Below are positions 1 through 10,416 of a stretch of 64,000 nt of DNA, piece after piece (position 1 is the first letter of the stretch; each line of letters begins with the position of its first letter). The stretch comes from Mycolicibacterium iranicum (GTDB lineage Bacteria; Actinomycetota; Actinomycetes; Mycobacteriales; Mycobacteriaceae). Below the pieces are notes generated by a model. That model worked only from the letters and a program-made list of their open reading frames with translations, had not been told where the DNA came from and made no database searches. A program made the translations under genes and the position numbers. The stretch covers positions 589,457-653,456 of the forward strand of contig NZ_JACHVU010000003.1 in the NCBI RefSeq assembly GCF_014190915.1, given 5' to 3'.

Positions 1-2048
1 GCGTCGCTCATGTCGAGCGGTTTGAGCAAGGGGAAGCGTTTGACGTAGTCCAGTGTCGGGTTGCGGTCCGACAGTACTTCGGATCTCTCGATCCCGCAGG
101 ACACGGCGTCGCCTCCGTCGGCGAGGCAGTCCGCGGGGAAGAAGGGTTCACCGTCGCGCACCATCCACGGGGTGTCGCGCATCGCGAGGACGGGAATCCG
201 GTTCTTCGAGAATTCCCGCCAGATGCCCAGATAGCTGGACGGCATCACGTCGCCGGGCTTGATGTTCCAGGGCCGGGTCGACGTCGTGAACACGAAATCC
301 GGTTTGTCGGCGATGATCCGGGGCATCACGCGCTCGTTCCACTCGCGGCACTTCGGGTAGGGGCGGTTGTCGCCCATCACGAGCGGATTCTCCTCGGTCG
401 TCAGAGGGCAGCCCATCTTGAGATAGGTGACGATCTTGAAGTGGTGCATCCTGCCGAGCAGATCGAGCGCGGTGATCCAGTGCTCGGCATGCGAACCGCC
501 GGCGAGCGCGATCGTGCGGGAGGCGGCGGCATCCCCATAGGTGCAGTTGATGATCCCGACGTTGTCGAAATCGCTGATGCAGCCGTCGATCGTCGACGCG
601 GGGATGTCGTCCTTGGCCTCGAGCACCGTGGGGCGCATGGGCAGGTTGGGAACCCTGACGTTGTTCAACAGCGCCCGGGCACCCGGATAGTCGCGCGGCG
701 AAAGAGCGCTCAACTCTCCGCCGTTGGCGCGCAGCACGGAGACATGTTCGCGCCAGGTGAACGACGTCGCGGTCAGCGCGACCCCGAGCAGGGCCACCGT
801 CGCACCGAGCACGATCGTCGGCCGGCGCAGCCGCCGCCACAGTGGCATGGGAACTTTCGGGGCCGCGGCTGAGACCGGGCCCTTGGCGCGCAGGGGTTCT
901 TCGACGTAGCGGGTCGTCAGCCACGCGAGCACACCGGAGACGAGGAGAACCGCGGCGCCCTCCCAGAAGTTCACCCGGGAGCCGCCGGTGTGCGCGAGAT
1001 AGAAGATGAGCAGCGGCCAGTGCCACAGGTACAGCGCGTAGGCCATCGCGCCCAGTGCCACGAACGGGCGGGACGCCAGCAGCCGGTTCGGCGCCGGGAC
1101 GCGACCGCCCGTGTGGGGATCGGCGTAGCGGTTCGCGGCGGACAGGATGAACAGCAGCGTCGCGCCCACCGGGACCAGCGCCCACGGCCCGGGGAACTCG
1201 TGCACGCCGTCGATCAGCGCGCCGCAGGACAGGATCGCGGTCAGCGCGGTGACGGCCAGCAGGGTCCGCAGCCACATCGGTGCCCGCAGGTGCGGAACGA
1301 CCGCGCCGACGAGCGCCCCGAGGAGCAGTTCCCACGCGCGGGCGAAGCTGTTGTAGTACGCGGTCGCCTGGTCGGTGTTGTGCGCGATGATCGCGTAGAC
1401 GAAGGACGCGATCGCCAGCGCGCTGAGCAGCGTCACGAACGCCGTGCGGGCGTGCCGGCCGAACAGGCGGCGGAACGCGAAGGCGGACAACATGATCAGC
1501 GCCAGGAACGCGATGTAGAACTGGCCCTGCACGGACATCGACCAGATGTGCTGCAGCGGGCTGACCGTCTCCCCGGCGCGCAGATAGTCCGACGCCGTGA
1601 TGGCGAGTTCCCAGTTCTGGTAATACCCGAGGCTCGCCAGGCTCTGATCGGCGAACGTCTCCCAGCGGGTCTCCGGCTGGATCACGATCGTCAGCACCGC
1701 GGACGCCGCGAGCACCACGATCAGGGCGGGCAGCAACCGCCGGATAAGCCTGGTCACCTCCGACACCGGATGCAGGGTGGCTGCGGGGGTCAGCGCGTTG
1801 CGCAGCAGCCGACCACCGAAGAAGAATCCCGACAGCACCAGGAACACGTCGACGCCGCCGGACACCCGCCCGAACCACACGTGGAACACGGCGACCATGG
1901 CGATCGCGATGCCCCGCAGGCCGTCGAGATCGTGTCGATAGAACCCTGACGTGCGCGTTCCCATGCCGGAACCCGGTGGCCCGGGGACAGGTGGGGTCGG
2001 GCCCGGGGCGGTGCGGGACGCCGGCCGGGCAGGGGCGAGGGTCATCAT
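1..2048 (-). CDS. Acyltransferase-3 / SGNH membrane protein, 3' end cut by window edge
   Basis: Likely O-acyltransferase of the OafA/YrhL type that moves acyl groups onto cell-envelope carbohydrate. Translation from the ATG at 2048 gives a Pro/Ala-rich start, then an acyltransferase-3 N-terminus ([19 protein letters not shown] from about residue 34) and many hydrophobic segments. A soluble SGNH-like region follows, with the motif GGSH in place of GDSH. About 682 codons lie in the window and no stop is reached. An ATG at 1964 is the alternative start. It is divergent from bioA with a 23-bp gap, the same arrangement as Rv1565c and bioA in M. tuberculosis. The acceptor is unknown. Confidence 0.85.
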   Translation of the reverse strand, partial: MMTLAPARPASRTAPGPTPPVPGPPGSGMGTRTSGFYRHDLDGLRGIAIAMVAVFHVWFGRVSGGVDVFLVLSGFFFGGRLLRNALTPAATLHPVSEVTRLIRRLLPALIVVLAASAVLTIVIQPETRWETFADQSLASLGYYQNWELAITASDYLRAGETVSPLQHIWSMSVQGQFYIAFLALIMLSAFAFRRLFGRHARTAFVTLLSALAIASFVYAIIAHNTDQATAYYNSFARAWELLLGALVGAVVPHLRAPMWLRTLLAVTALTAILSCGALIDGVHEFPGPWALVPVGATLLFILSAANRYADPHTGGRVPAPNRLLASRPFVALGAMAYALYLWHWPLLIFYLAHTGGSRVNFWEGAAVLLVSGVLAWLTTRYVEEPLRAKGPVSAAAPKVPMPLWRRLRRPTIVLGATVALLGVALTATSFTWREHVSVLRANGGELSALSPRDYPGARALLNNVRVPNLPMRPTVLEAKDDIPASTIDGCISDFDNVGIINCTYGDAAASRTIALAGGSHAEHWITALDLLGRMHHFKIVTYLKMGCPLTTEENPLVMGDNRPYPKCREWNERVMPRIIADKPDFVFTTSTRPWNIKPGDVMPSSYLGIWREFSKNRIPVLAMRDTPWMVRDGEPFFPADCLADGGDAVSCGIERSEVLSDRNPTLDYVKRFPLLKPLDMSD

Positions 2049-2058
2049 GGTCGACGGC

Positions 2059-2065
2059 TAATCTA
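2059..2065. promoter_or_regulatory. Overlapping divergent -10 hexamers for bioA and the acyltransferase
   Basis: On the plus strand TAATCT (2059-2064) ends 7 nt before the bioA GTG, so transcription should start at or next to the start codon and the message should be leaderless. On the minus strand TAGATT (2065-2060) lies 11 nt before the acyltransferase ATG. The two hexamers share five positions, so polymerase could engage only one direction at a time. Both fit the mycobacterial TANNNT pattern. No BioQ-like palindrome is present here. Confidence 0.55.
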
Positions 2066-2071
2066 CCGAAG

Positions 2072-3373
2072 GTGTCTGCGTTGAGGCCCATCGAGATCAG
2101 CGCCATCGATGCCGCGCACATCTGGCATCCCTACAGCCCGATCGGCGACGAGGCCCTCGCGCCCGTCGTGGCGGTCGGTGCCCGCGGCGCCTGGCTGACA
2201 GTGATCCACGACGGCCGCGAGGTCGAGGTGCTCGACGCCATGGCGTCCTGGTGGACCGCCGTCCACGGTCACGGCCACCCCGACCTCGACGCGGCGATCA
2301 CCCGCCAGCTCGCGACGATGAACCACGTCATGTTCGGTGGCCTGACGCACGAACCCGCCGCTCGGTTGGCACAGCTGCTGGTCGAGGTCACGCCGGCAGG
2401 ACTGGAGACCGTGTTCTTCAGTGACTCGGGCTCGGTGTCGGTCGAGGTGGCCGTGAAGATGGCCCTGCAGTACTGGCGCAGCAGCGGCAACCCGCGCAAG
2501 AGGCGCCTGATGACCTGGCGCGGCGGCTACCACGGGGACACCTTCACCCCGATGAGCGTGTGCGATCCACAGGGCGGCATGCACGAACTGTGGACAGGGG
2601 TGAACTCGCTGCTGGCCGATCAAGTGTTCGCGCCGCCGGTGCCCACCGACTACGACCCCACCTACGTGGCGTCGTTCGCCGCGCTGCTCGCCGAGCACGC
2701 CCACGAGCTGGCGGCGGTGATCGTCGAGCCCGTCGTGCAGGGCGCCGGCGGGATGCGCTTCCACGACCCGCGCTACCTCGCCGATCTGCGGCGCCTCTGT
2801 GACGAACAGCAGGTGCTGCTGATCTTCGACGAGATCGCGACCGGCTTCGGTCGAACCGGGGCGATGTTCGCCGCCGACCATGCGCAGGTCTGTCCCGACA
2901 TCATGTGTGTCGGGAAGGCCTTGACCGGGGGCTACCTGACGCTGGCCGCCACACTGTGTACACGGGCCGTCGCCGACACCATCAGCGGCAATCCGCCGGG
3001 CGCCCTGATGCACGGGCCGACGTTCATGGCCAACGCGTTGGCCTGCGCGGTCAGCGTGGCGTCGGTGGAGTTGCTGCTGACATCGGACTGGCAGGCACGG
3101 GTGCATTCGATCGAGGACGGGTTGCGCACCGGTCTCTCCGAGGCGGCGGGGCTGCCCAACGTGGTCGATGTGCGCGTCCTGGGGGCCATCGGCGTGATCG
3201 AGCTGGACCGGCCGGTCGACCTGCGGATCGCCACTCCGGCCGCGATCGAGCACGGCGTGTGGCTGCGACCCTTCCGCAACCTCATCTATGTGATGCCCCC
3301 GTACGTGTGTACACCCGACGAGATCTCGCAGATCACCTCGGCGATGATCCAGGTGGCGCGTGCACTAACCTGA
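2072..3373 (+). CDS. bioA: Adenosylmethionine-8-amino-7-oxononanoate aminotransferase
   Basis: PLP enzyme that converts KAPA to DAPA using S-adenosylmethionine as amino donor, the antepenultimate step of biotin synthesis. The 433-residue product is close to the 437 of M. tuberculosis BioA. The PLP lysine is K282 in GKALTGG, with the usual class III aspartate upstream in [11 protein letters not shown]. The GTG start gives the expected N-terminus ([20 protein letters not shown]), sits right after a TAATCT -10 box and has no Shine-Dalgarno, which fits a leaderless message. The stop codon lies inside the bioF promoter/operator region. Confidence 0.96.
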   Translation: MSALRPIEISAIDAAHIWHPYSPIGDEALAPVVAVGARGAWLTVIHDGREVEVLDAMASWWTAVHGHGHPDLDAAITRQLATMNHVMFGGLTHEPAARLAQLLVEVTPAGLETVFFSDSGSVSVEVAVKMALQYWRSSGNPRKRRLMTWRGGYHGDTFTPMSVCDPQGGMHELWTGVNSLLADQVFAPPVPTDYDPTYVASFAALLAEHAHELAAVIVEPVVQGAGGMRFHDPRYLADLRRLCDEQQVLLIFDEIATGFGRTGAMFAADHAQVCPDIMCVGKALTGGYLTLAATLCTRAVADTISGNPPGALMHGPTFMANALACAVSVASVELLLTSDWQARVHSIEDGLRTGLSEAAGLPNVVDVRVLGAIGVIELDRPVDLRIATPAAIEHGVWLRPFRNLIYVMPPYVCTPDEISQITSAMIQVARALT

Positions 3374-3384
3374 ACGGTGTTCAA
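3365..3384 (+). promoter_or_regulatory. bioF promoter with BioQ operator
   Basis: TAACCT (3366-3371) is a TANNNT -10 box, and the perfect-arm palindrome TGAACGGTGTTCA (3371-3383) starts on its last base. The 20-nt stretch CTAACCTGAACGGTGTTCAA recurs exactly at 6381-6400 between bioQ and bioB. The palindrome matches the BioQ operator described in M. smegmatis (TGAAC-N3-GTTCA). Bound repressor would cover the -10 and start site. The -10 box is inside the last codons of bioA. Confidence 0.85.
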
Positions 3385-3426
3385 CTGCCGGCCCGCCGGC
3401 GCGTTCCACTGCCGAGAGGAGCCCCG

Positions 3427-4569
3427 GTGACCCGCGTCGGTCTCTCACCGCTGGCCTGGCTCGACGACGTCGAGGCCCAGCGCCGCGCCGCCGGGCTGCG
3501 GCGCTCCCTGCGCACCCGCCCACCGGTGGGCGCCGAACTGGACCTGGCCTCCAACGACTACCTCGGCCTCTCCCAGCACCCGCGCGTGATCGACGCAGGC
3601 GTCGCGGCATTGCGGACCTGGGGTGCCGGATCGACCGGGTCGCGCCTGGTCACCGGCAACACCGAACTCCACGAAACCTTCGAGGAGGCCCTCGCACACT
3701 TCGTCGGCGCCGAATCGGCGCTGACGTTCTCGTCCGGGTACACCGCCAACCTCGGTGCCGTGGTCGCACTCTCCGGACCCGGATCCCTGCTGATCTCCGA
3801 CGCCTACACCCACGCCTCACTGGTCGACGCCTGCCGGTTGTCCCGGGCGCGGGTGGCCGTCACTCCGCACAACGACGTCGCCGCTGTCGAGCACGCTCTG
3901 TCGACCCGCGCCGAAGAGCGGGCCGTCGTGGTCACCGATTCGGTGTTCTCCGCCGACGGCGACCTCGCCCCTCTGCGCGCCCTGCACGACGCCTGCAGCA
4001 GGCACGGGGCCCTGCTGATCGTCGACGAGGCCCACGGCCTGGGTGTGCGCGGCGACGCCGGACGGGGACTGCTCGACGAGGTCGGCCTGGCCGGCGCGCC
4101 GGACATCGTGATGACCACGACCCTGTCCAAGGCGCTGGGTAGCCAGGGCGGGGTCGTCCTCGGCCCGGCCGCGGTGCGCGATCACCTGATCGACGCCGCG
4201 CGCCCCTTCATCTTCGACACCGGCCTGGCGCCCGCCGCGGTCGGCGCGGCGCACGCTGCGCTGCAGGTGCTGGTCGACGAGCCGTGGCGGGCCCAGCGGG
4301 TGCTCGACCATGCCGCGACGCTGGCCGGGATCTGCGGCGTCGCCGACACACCGTCCTCGGCGGTGGTGTCGGTGATCCTGGGCGAACCCGAGGTGGCCTT
4401 CGCCGCGGCAGCGGCCTGCCTGCAGCGCGGCGTGCGGGTCGGATGCTTCCGCCCCCCGACGGTGCCGGCCGGGACGTCGCGTCTCCGGCTCACCGCACGG
4501 GCCTCGCTGTCGGACGACGAGATGTCGCTGGCCCGCGACGTGCTCACCGAGGTGCTGTCGCCGTCATGA
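3427..4569 (+). CDS. bioF: 8-amino-7-oxononanoate synthase
   Basis: PLP-dependent condensation of pimeloyl thioester with L-alanine to give KAPA, the first dedicated biotin ring step. The 380-residue product has the alpha-oxoamine synthase hallmarks: [12 protein letters not shown] near residue 40, [11 protein letters not shown], the DEAHGLG aspartate and the PLP lysine K235 in [13 protein letters not shown]. The GTG start is preceded by AGAGGAG at 3415-3420. It overlaps bioD by 4 nt (ATGA), so translation is coupled. A BioQ operator precedes it, so biotin-responsive repression is expected for the bioF-bioD-LigT-like unit. Confidence 0.96.
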   Translation: MTRVGLSPLAWLDDVEAQRRAAGLRRSLRTRPPVGAELDLASNDYLGLSQHPRVIDAGVAALRTWGAGSTGSRLVTGNTELHETFEEALAHFVGAESALTFSSGYTANLGAVVALSGPGSLLISDAYTHASLVDACRLSRARVAVTPHNDVAAVEHALSTRAEERAVVVTDSVFSADGDLAPLRALHDACSRHGALLIVDEAHGLGVRGDAGRGLLDEVGLAGAPDIVMTTTLSKALGSQGGVVLGPAAVRDHLIDAARPFIFDTGLAPAAVGAAHAALQVLVDEPWRAQRVLDHAATLAGICGVADTPSSAVVSVILGEPEVAFAAAAACLQRGVRVGCFRPPTVPAGTSRLRLTARASLSDDEMSLARDVLTEVLSPS

Positions 4570-5246
4570 GCGTCCTCGTCGTCACCGGAACCGGAACCGG
4601 TATCGGGAAAACCGTCGCCACCGCGGCGCTGGCGTGTCACGCGCGCCTCGCGGGAATGGACGTCGCGGTCTGTAAGCCGGTACAGACGGGCACCCAGGAC
4701 GGCGACGACGACCTCGCGGAGGTCGCCCGCCTCGCCGGGATCGCCGAATTGCACTCCCTGGCGAAGTTTCCGGAGCCGCTGGCCCCCCTGGCCGCTGCAC
4801 AGCGCGCCGGTGGGTCGCTGCCGACGCGCACGGCGTTGCGTGACCTCGTCACCGCGACGGACCGGCCCGGCAGGCTCACGCTCGTGGAAGGTGCCGGGGG
4901 ACTGCTGGTCGAGATCGGGGCCGACGGCGTGACGCTTCGCGACCTGGCCCAGGAACTCGGTGCGCCCGTCCTCACGGTGGTGGCACCCGGCCTCGGCACG
5001 CTGAATCATACGGTCCTGACCCTGGAAGCGTTGGCGCACAGAAGCGTTCAATCCGTAGGCCTGGTCATCGGGGCGTGGCCGGCCCAACCGGGACTGGCCG
5101 AGATCGACAACCGTGATGCGCTGGCACGGCTGGCCCCGGTGCGCGCCGCGCTGCCGGCCGGTGCGGGCACGCTGAGTACTCCGGATTTCGAGCGCCTCAG
5201 CGTCCAGGCGTTCGATCCGGCCTGGGTCGCGAGCCTCGTCGGCTGA
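4566..5246 (+). CDS. bioD: Dethiobiotin synthetase
   Basis: ATP-dependent carboxylation and ring closure of DAPA to dethiobiotin. The 226-residue product, the usual size, has the P-loop GTGTGIGKT at residues 8-16, KPVQTG near 38 and the VEGAGGLLV segment typical of BioD. The ATG overlaps the bioF stop, and the stop shares one base with the ATG of the next gene (TGATG), so three genes are translated in series. BioA, BioF, BioD and BioB together give the whole KAPA-to-biotin route within 5.4 kb. Confidence 0.96.
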   Translation: MSVLVVTGTGTGIGKTVATAALACHARLAGMDVAVCKPVQTGTQDGDDDLAEVARLAGIAELHSLAKFPEPLAPLAAAQRAGGSLPTRTALRDLVTATDRPGRLTLVEGAGGLLVEIGADGVTLRDLAQELGAPVLTVVAPGLGTLNHTVLTLEALAHRSVQSVGLVIGAWPAQPGLAEIDNRDALARLAPVRAALPAGAGTLSTPDFERLSVQAFDPAWVASLVG

Positions 5247-5770
5247 TGGTCCATTCCGTCGAATTACTGTTCGACGCCGAGACCGACGCTGCCGTCCGTC
5301 GACTCTGGGACGATCTGTCAGACAACGGCATTCGCAGTCTTGCCGGCCACCGGTCGGAGTCGAACATGCCCCACGTCACGGTGACCGTCGCCGAGGACAT
5401 GGACGATGCCGTCGACGAGGCGTTGCGCCCGGTGGTGAAAGGCCTGCCCCTGGGATGCGTCCTGGGGGCGCCGATGTTGTTCGGCCGGGGGCGTGCGGTC
5501 ACCCTGGTCCGACTGGTGGTGCCCTCGGCGAAACTGCTCGAACTGCACGCCGCGGTACACCGAATCTGTCTGCCGCACATGGCCGGCGGCGTTCTGCCGC
5601 ACGCCGAACCGCGTCAGTGGACCCCGCACGTGACCCTGGCCCGGCGTGTTCCGCTGGAGTTGGTGCCTGTCGCGCTGGCGGTGCCGGGCGTCACCGACGA
5701 CATCGCCGCGAGCGCCACGGCACTGCGGCACTGGGACGGCAACGCCAAGGTCGTGCACCCGATCGGCTGA
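5246..5770 (+). CDS. 2H phosphoesterase / LigT-like protein of the bio operon
   Basis: 174-residue protein with the two HxT motifs of the 2H phosphoesterase (2'-5' RNA ligase-like) fold: H43-V-T45 and H128-V-T130, each preceded by P. Members of this fold cleave cyclic phosphodiesters or 2'-5' bonds; the substrate here is unknown. It is the third gene of the BioQ-controlled bioF-bioD operon, joined to bioD by a 1-nt overlap, and corresponds to Rv1571. Context suggests co-expression under biotin limitation but does not show a biotin role. Confidence 0.8.
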   Translation: MVHSVELLFDAETDAAVRRLWDDLSDNGIRSLAGHRSESNMPHVTVTVAEDMDDAVDEALRPVVKGLPLGCVLGAPMLFGRGRAVTLVRLVVPSAKLLELHAAVHRICLPHMAGGVLPHAEPRQWTPHVTLARRVPLELVPVALAVPGVTDDIAASATALRHWDGNAKVVHPIG

Positions 5771-5798
5771 GCGCCGGCGCCGCGACCGCCGGGCGACG

Positions 5799-6371
5799 TC
5801 AGACCTCGGAACTGCTCAGCACGCCCAGCCCGTCGGTGAGGAGCTGCAGACCGAAGGCGAACCGGGCGTTCGGGTCTTCGGTCCACACGCTCTGCGCAAC
5901 ATCGGCGCCCGCGGCATCCCACTGCAGCCGGGACTGCTCGTCGGCGGTGAAGCCGAGCACGTAATAGATGACGGTGCGTGCGGCGAGCAACGTCTGTTCC
6001 GGCGCCACACCGGCCTCACCGGCGGCGTCGGCCAGTTGATGGAGCACCGCGGTCATGGCCTCGGACTGTCCGGCGGCGAAACTCGCGGAGACCAGCTCGG
6101 CGCCGTCGGTGTGGGACAGCAGTGCGTCGCGCAGCCGGCCGCACGTCATGCCGATGCGATTGCGCCAGTCGCCCTCGGCATCCTGCAGCGGGTGCAGGAT
6201 CCGGTCGGCCACCGCCCCCAGCAGTTGCTGTTTGTTGGCGAAATGCCAGTACAGCGCCCCGGGGGACACGTTGAGCTCTCGCGCAAGCCGGCGCATCGAC
6301 AGGTCGGCGATCCCGTAGTTGTCCAGCAGTGTCGTCGCCACGTCGACCACGTCGCGTTTGTGAAGCTGCAC
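5799..6371 (-). CDS. bioQ: TetR-family biotin regulator BioQ
   Basis: 190-residue TetR repressor. The N-terminal helix-turn-helix includes LSMRRLARELNVSPGALYWH (about residues 24-43), followed by a TetR-type ligand and dimer domain. It is divergent from bioB with a shared palindromic operator, the arrangement of the known M. smegmatis BioQ, so it should repress bioF-D, bioB and itself. The GTG start lies 6 nt after a minus-strand TAGGGT hexamer (6383-6378), so the mRNA is probably leaderless. It faces the LigT-like gene tail to tail with a 28-bp gap. Confidence 0.92.
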   Translation of the reverse strand: MQLHKRDVVDVATTLLDNYGIADLSMRRLARELNVSPGALYWHFANKQQLLGAVADRILHPLQDAEGDWRNRIGMTCGRLRDALLSHTDGAELVSASFAAGQSEAMTAVLHQLADAAGEAGVAPEQTLLAARTVIYYVLGFTADEQSRLQWDAAGADVAQSVWTEDPNARFAFGLQLLTDGLGVLSSSEV

Positions 6372-6377
6372 GCCAGT

Positions 6378-7415
<1,038 letters not shown>

Positions 7416-7441
7416 TCCGGCGACACGGTAGAACCGATCAG

Positions 7442-7681
7442 GTGATGGTCACCGACAGCACAGAACTTCCGGCGCCGGTCGGTGCGGGCGTCTACAACGT
7501 CTACACCGGAGCGCAGGCGGGTAGCAGCGTACCCACCGCAGCCCAACTCGGCCTGGAACCACCGCGGTTCTGCGCGGCCTGCGGACGGCGGATGATCGTG
7601 CAGGTGCGCCCCGACGGCTGGTGGGCGAAGTGCTCCCGGCACGGCCTGGTGGACTCCACCGACCTGGATCTGTTCCGGTGA
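7442..7681 (+). CDS. bsaP: Biotin synthase auxiliary protein BsaP
   Basis: 79-residue protein just downstream of bioB in the same direction, matching Rv1590. The C-terminal half has a short cysteine-containing module ([12 protein letters not shown], then KCSRHG), and the N-terminus contains [11 protein letters not shown]. Rv1590-type proteins have been reported as an auxiliary factor that mycobacterial biotin synthases need to turn dethiobiotin into biotin. The cysteines suggest metal or Fe-S binding; that detail is inference here. The start could be GTG 7442 or ATG 7445. It overlaps the next gene by 4 nt (GTGA). Confidence 0.85.
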   Translation: MMVTDSTELPAPVGAGVYNVYTGAQAGSSVPTAAQLGLEPPRFCAACGRRMIVQVRPDGWWAKCSRHGLVDSTDLDLFR

Positions 7682-8334
7682 GCGGGGTCGCTGCGCCACC
7701 ACGAACCTCCCCTCTGACGGCCGCGGTCGCCGTCGTGCTCGGGCTGTTGGTCGCCGGCGCCGTGGTCGGCGCGCTGTGGGCGTGGCTGGCGCCACCGATC
7801 CGCGGCGTCATCGCGCTCACCCGCGACGGGGACCGGGTGAAGGCCGCCCTCGGCACGGAGTCCGACAACTGGTTCACCTCGGCGTTCCTGGTCGTCGGGA
7901 TGCTGTCGGTGATGGCCGTCGTCGCGGCGGTCCTGGTGTGGCAGTGGAAATCTCACCGGGGGCCGGTGATGGTCGCGGCGCTGACCGCCGGGTCGGTCGC
8001 CGCGGCGGCCGTGACGTCCGGCATCGGCACACTCGTCGCGCATCTGCGCTACGGCAGCGTAGACCTTGCGGCGGCGCCCGTGTCCGAGCAGCAGCGGGTG
8101 TTCTACGTGACCGAGGCTCCGTCGGTGTTCTTCGGGCATTCGCCGGTGCAGATCGCCGTGACCCTGCTTTTCCCGGCCGCCGTCGCAGCGACCGTCTATC
8201 TGTTGGCCGCCGTCGCGACGCCGCGCGACGATCTCGGCGCCTGGCCGCCGGTGGAGTACCCGGGAGCGCCTACTGGTCGAACCGGGACAGCGGCTGACGT
8301 TCCACCCGTCGCCCCAGGACCACCTTCACCGTGA
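7678..8334 (+). CDS. DUF2567 family membrane protein
   Basis: 218-residue integral membrane protein with about four hydrophobic segments (residues near 13-35, 65-85, 95-115 and 160-180) and a Pro-rich C-terminus. It matches the mycobacterial DUF2567 family and the Rv1591 position. Its function is unknown. The GTG overlaps the bsaP stop, so it is translated as the third gene of the bioB unit. Its last 65 bp overlap the 3' end of the convergent lipase gene. Confidence 0.75.
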   Translation: MSGVAAPPRTSPLTAAVAVVLGLLVAGAVVGALWAWLAPPIRGVIALTRDGDRVKAALGTESDNWFTSAFLVVGMLSVMAVVAAVLVWQWKSHRGPVMVAALTAGSVAAAAVTSGIGTLVAHLRYGSVDLAAAPVSEQQRVFYVTEAPSVFFGHSPVQIAVTLLFPAAVAATVYLLAAVATPRDDLGAWPPVEYPGAPTGRTGTAADVPPVAPGPPSP

Positions 8335-9622
8335 TCTTGCCGAGGGTCAGCATTCCGCGATAGGTCGACGGATTGAGCAGCGTCGGCCACTTGGTCCGGG
8401 CGATGTGCGCGCGCAGCGGCCTGTCGGCGAAGCGGTCGCGCAGCCAGCGCAGGGTCATCGGGGCGGACATGGGGTGCAGCAGCAGGTGTTCGGAGAGCAT
8501 GTCGCGGTGGTAAGTGACGCTGGCGCCACCCCGCGTGTAGGTCTCGGTCAGCTCGTCGATGTCGTCCACCGAGATGATGCGGTCGTGGACCGCCTGCACG
8601 ATCAGCACGGGCACCTTCGGGGCGCTCGTCCCCAGCTTGATGCTGTCGAAGACATGCTGGACCTCGGGCGTCAGCAGCATCTCCTCCAGCGGACGGTCGA
8701 TCATGTCGGCCATGTCCTTGCCCGCCATCGACACCATCGCGTGCGCGGTGGTCATCCGCTGGATCCGCTGCAGCATGGCCTTGCCCTCGACGGTGCCGTG
8801 CTCCTGGATGAGGCGGTCGAGGTCGGGGTAGATGTGGCACAGCGCCGCGACCACCAGGGCGGGTAGACCGGAGTAGATGCTGCCGTTGAGGCGTTTGAAG
8901 GTGTGTCCGAGGTCGCCTACGGGCGAACCCAGGACGGCGCCTACGACGTTGAGTTCGGGTGCGTACTCGTCCTGGACTTCGGCGGCCCAGGCCGACGCCA
9001 GACCACCGCCGGAGTAGCCCCACAGCCCGATGGGCGACTGGCCGGTCAGCCCGAAGGGCTCGTGGTTGATGGCGGCCCGCAGGCCGTCGAGGATGTGATA
9101 GCCGGGTTCGTAGGGGGCGCCCCACATACCGGTCGAACCCTCGTGGTCGGGTATCGAGACGGCCCAGCCTTCGGCCAGAGCCGCGGCGACCAGAAGGAAC
9201 TCGAACTGGGCGACGGCACCGAGGGCCCGGGCGCCGCGACGCATGGCATACGACGGGAAACAGCGCGCCGCGATGGCGTCGATCGCGCACTGGTAGGACA
9301 CGATGGGCAGCGGACGTTCGTTGGTGCGTTCGGTCGGGATCACCACCGTGGTGACGCCGGCCTGGGGCTCGCCCTGGAAATCGGCGGTCCGGTACAGGAG
9401 CTGGGTGGCGGTGAACTTCTGCGGGATGACCCCGAGGAAGGCCAGTTCGACGTCGCGGGAGCGCAGGACCGTGCCGGGACGGGCGTGCTCGAAACCGGCG
9501 GGGGGCTCGTAGAACGGGTCCTTGTCAGGCACGACGGGCCTCACGCGGGGCTGGAGGGGCTCGTGAATCGGCTGACCGATCCATTCGGCACCGGTCGACC
9601 GTGCAGCATTGCCCAAGTCCAT
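8270..9622 (-). CDS. Secretory-lipase-family alpha/beta hydrolase
   Basis: 450-residue protein of the LIP (secretory lipase) family, counterpart of Rv1592c. The nucleophile elbow is GYSGGG with S204; candidate acid and histidine lie in AVHDRII and LSEHLLLHP near the C-terminus. There is no obvious N-terminal signal peptide. It probably hydrolyses acyl esters; the substrate is unknown. It is transcribed toward the bioB unit and its 3' end overlaps the DUF2567 gene. Only 42 bp separate it from the upstream nrtR, which runs the same way. Confidence 0.85.
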   Translation of the reverse strand: MDLGNAARSTGAEWIGQPIHEPLQPRVRPVVPDKDPFYEPPAGFEHARPGTVLRSRDVELAFLGVIPQKFTATQLLYRTADFQGEPQAGVTTVVIPTERTNERPLPIVSYQCAIDAIAARCFPSYAMRRGARALGAVAQFEFLLVAAALAEGWAVSIPDHEGSTGMWGAPYEPGYHILDGLRAAINHEPFGLTGQSPIGLWGYSGGGLASAWAAEVQDEYAPELNVVGAVLGSPVGDLGHTFKRLNGSIYSGLPALVVAALCHIYPDLDRLIQEHGTVEGKAMLQRIQRMTTAHAMVSMAGKDMADMIDRPLEEMLLTPEVQHVFDSIKLGTSAPKVPVLIVQAVHDRIISVDDIDELTETYTRGGASVTYHRDMLSEHLLLHPMSAPMTLRWLRDRFADRPLRAHIARTKWPTLLNPSTYRGMLTLGKITVKVVLGRRVERQPLSRFDQ

Positions 9623-9664
9623 CCAGGCATTGTCGCTTAAGAAGTGCTTAAGAATCCAGTCGAC

Positions 9665-10369
9665 TCACCCGGGCGGCCGTAATGCAGCGAATTCGTCGGT
9701 GACGCGGTAGCGCGATTCGGTGAACCGATAGAGCGCGGCCGGGCGGCCTCCGCTGCGCCCGGAACGTGCCGTCGTCCCCGTCCGGCTGATGACATGCCGG
9801 CGTTCCAGCACCCGCTGCAGGTTGGTGGCGTCGACCGGGTGCCCGAGCGCGGCACTGTAGATGTCGCGAAGGGTCGAGAGGGCGAATTCCGCTGGCGCCA
9901 GCGCGAATCCGATGTTGGTGTAGGAGAGTTTGGCCTCCAGCCGGGTGCGTGCGTGCTCGACCATCGGCGCGTGGTCGAACGCCATCGCCGGGAGGTCGCT
10001 GACGGGGTGCCAGAGGGTGTCCGGCGGCAACTCGGGGGTGGCGGGAGAGGGGACCAGCCCGAGGAACGTCGAGGCGATGGTGCGGGGCCCCGGAACGCGG
10101 GCCGGGTCGGAGAAGATGGCCAGCTGCTCCAGGTGTGCCAGCTGGCGCAGGTCGACCTTCTCGGCGAGTTGGCGCCGAACAGAGCTCGTCAGGTCTTCGT
10201 CGGCGCCGAGTCGGCCGCCGGGTAACGACCATTTGCCCATCTCGGGGTCCAGCGCCCGCTGCCACAACAGCACGTGAAGTGCGGGTTTCCGCGAGGTGGC
10301 CGGGGCCTGTGTCTGCCGCACCTGGAACACGACGGCGAGCACCTCGTGGTCAGTGCTAGTATGAGCCAT
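9665..10369 (-). CDS. nrtR: NrtR-type Nudix transcriptional regulator of NAD synthesis
   Basis: 234-residue protein with an N-terminal Nudix-like domain and a C-terminal winged helix, the NrtR layout, where ADP-ribose-type ligands release the repressor. The Nudix box is degenerate: GGRLGADEDLTSSVRRQLAE lacks the REUxEExG catalytic core, so it should bind without hydrolysing. The ATG at 10369 is chosen because a minus-strand TACAAT hexamer ends 7 nt upstream (leaderless) and the N-terminus MAHTSTDHEVLAVV fits the family. It is divergent from nadA across a 23-bp palindrome. Confidence 0.9.
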   Translation of the reverse strand: MAHTSTDHEVLAVVFQVRQTQAPATSRKPALHVLLWQRALDPEMGKWSLPGGRLGADEDLTSSVRRQLAEKVDLRQLAHLEQLAIFSDPARVPGPRTIASTFLGLVPSPATPELPPDTLWHPVSDLPAMAFDHAPMVEHARTRLEAKLSYTNIGFALAPAEFALSTLRDIYSAALGHPVDATNLQRVLERRHVISRTGTTARSGRSGGRPAALYRFTESRYRVTDEFAALRPPG

Positions 10370-10392
10370 GTTTTCGATTGTAAGTCGAAAAC
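10357..10392. promoter_or_regulatory. NrtR operator and divergent nrtR/nadA promoters
   Basis: Inverted repeat GTTTTCGA (10370-10377) and TCGAAAAC (10385-10392) with a 7-nt spacer. Plus-strand TAGTAT (10357-10362) is a nadA -10 candidate whose start site would fall at the palindrome edge. Minus-strand TACAAT (10382-10377) lies inside the palindrome and ends 7 nt before the nrtR ATG. Binding would silence both genes, which fits an autoregulated NrtR site. Confidence 0.75.
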
Positions 10393-10416
10393 CTCGGATG
10401 AGTGAAGGAGACGGCG

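Noticed and set aside
148..2121. 657-codon minus-strand frame under the acyltransferase
   Set aside because: Arg/Pro/Ala-rich shadow; the true protein is in another frame of the same strand and shows acyltransferase-3 and SGNH features.
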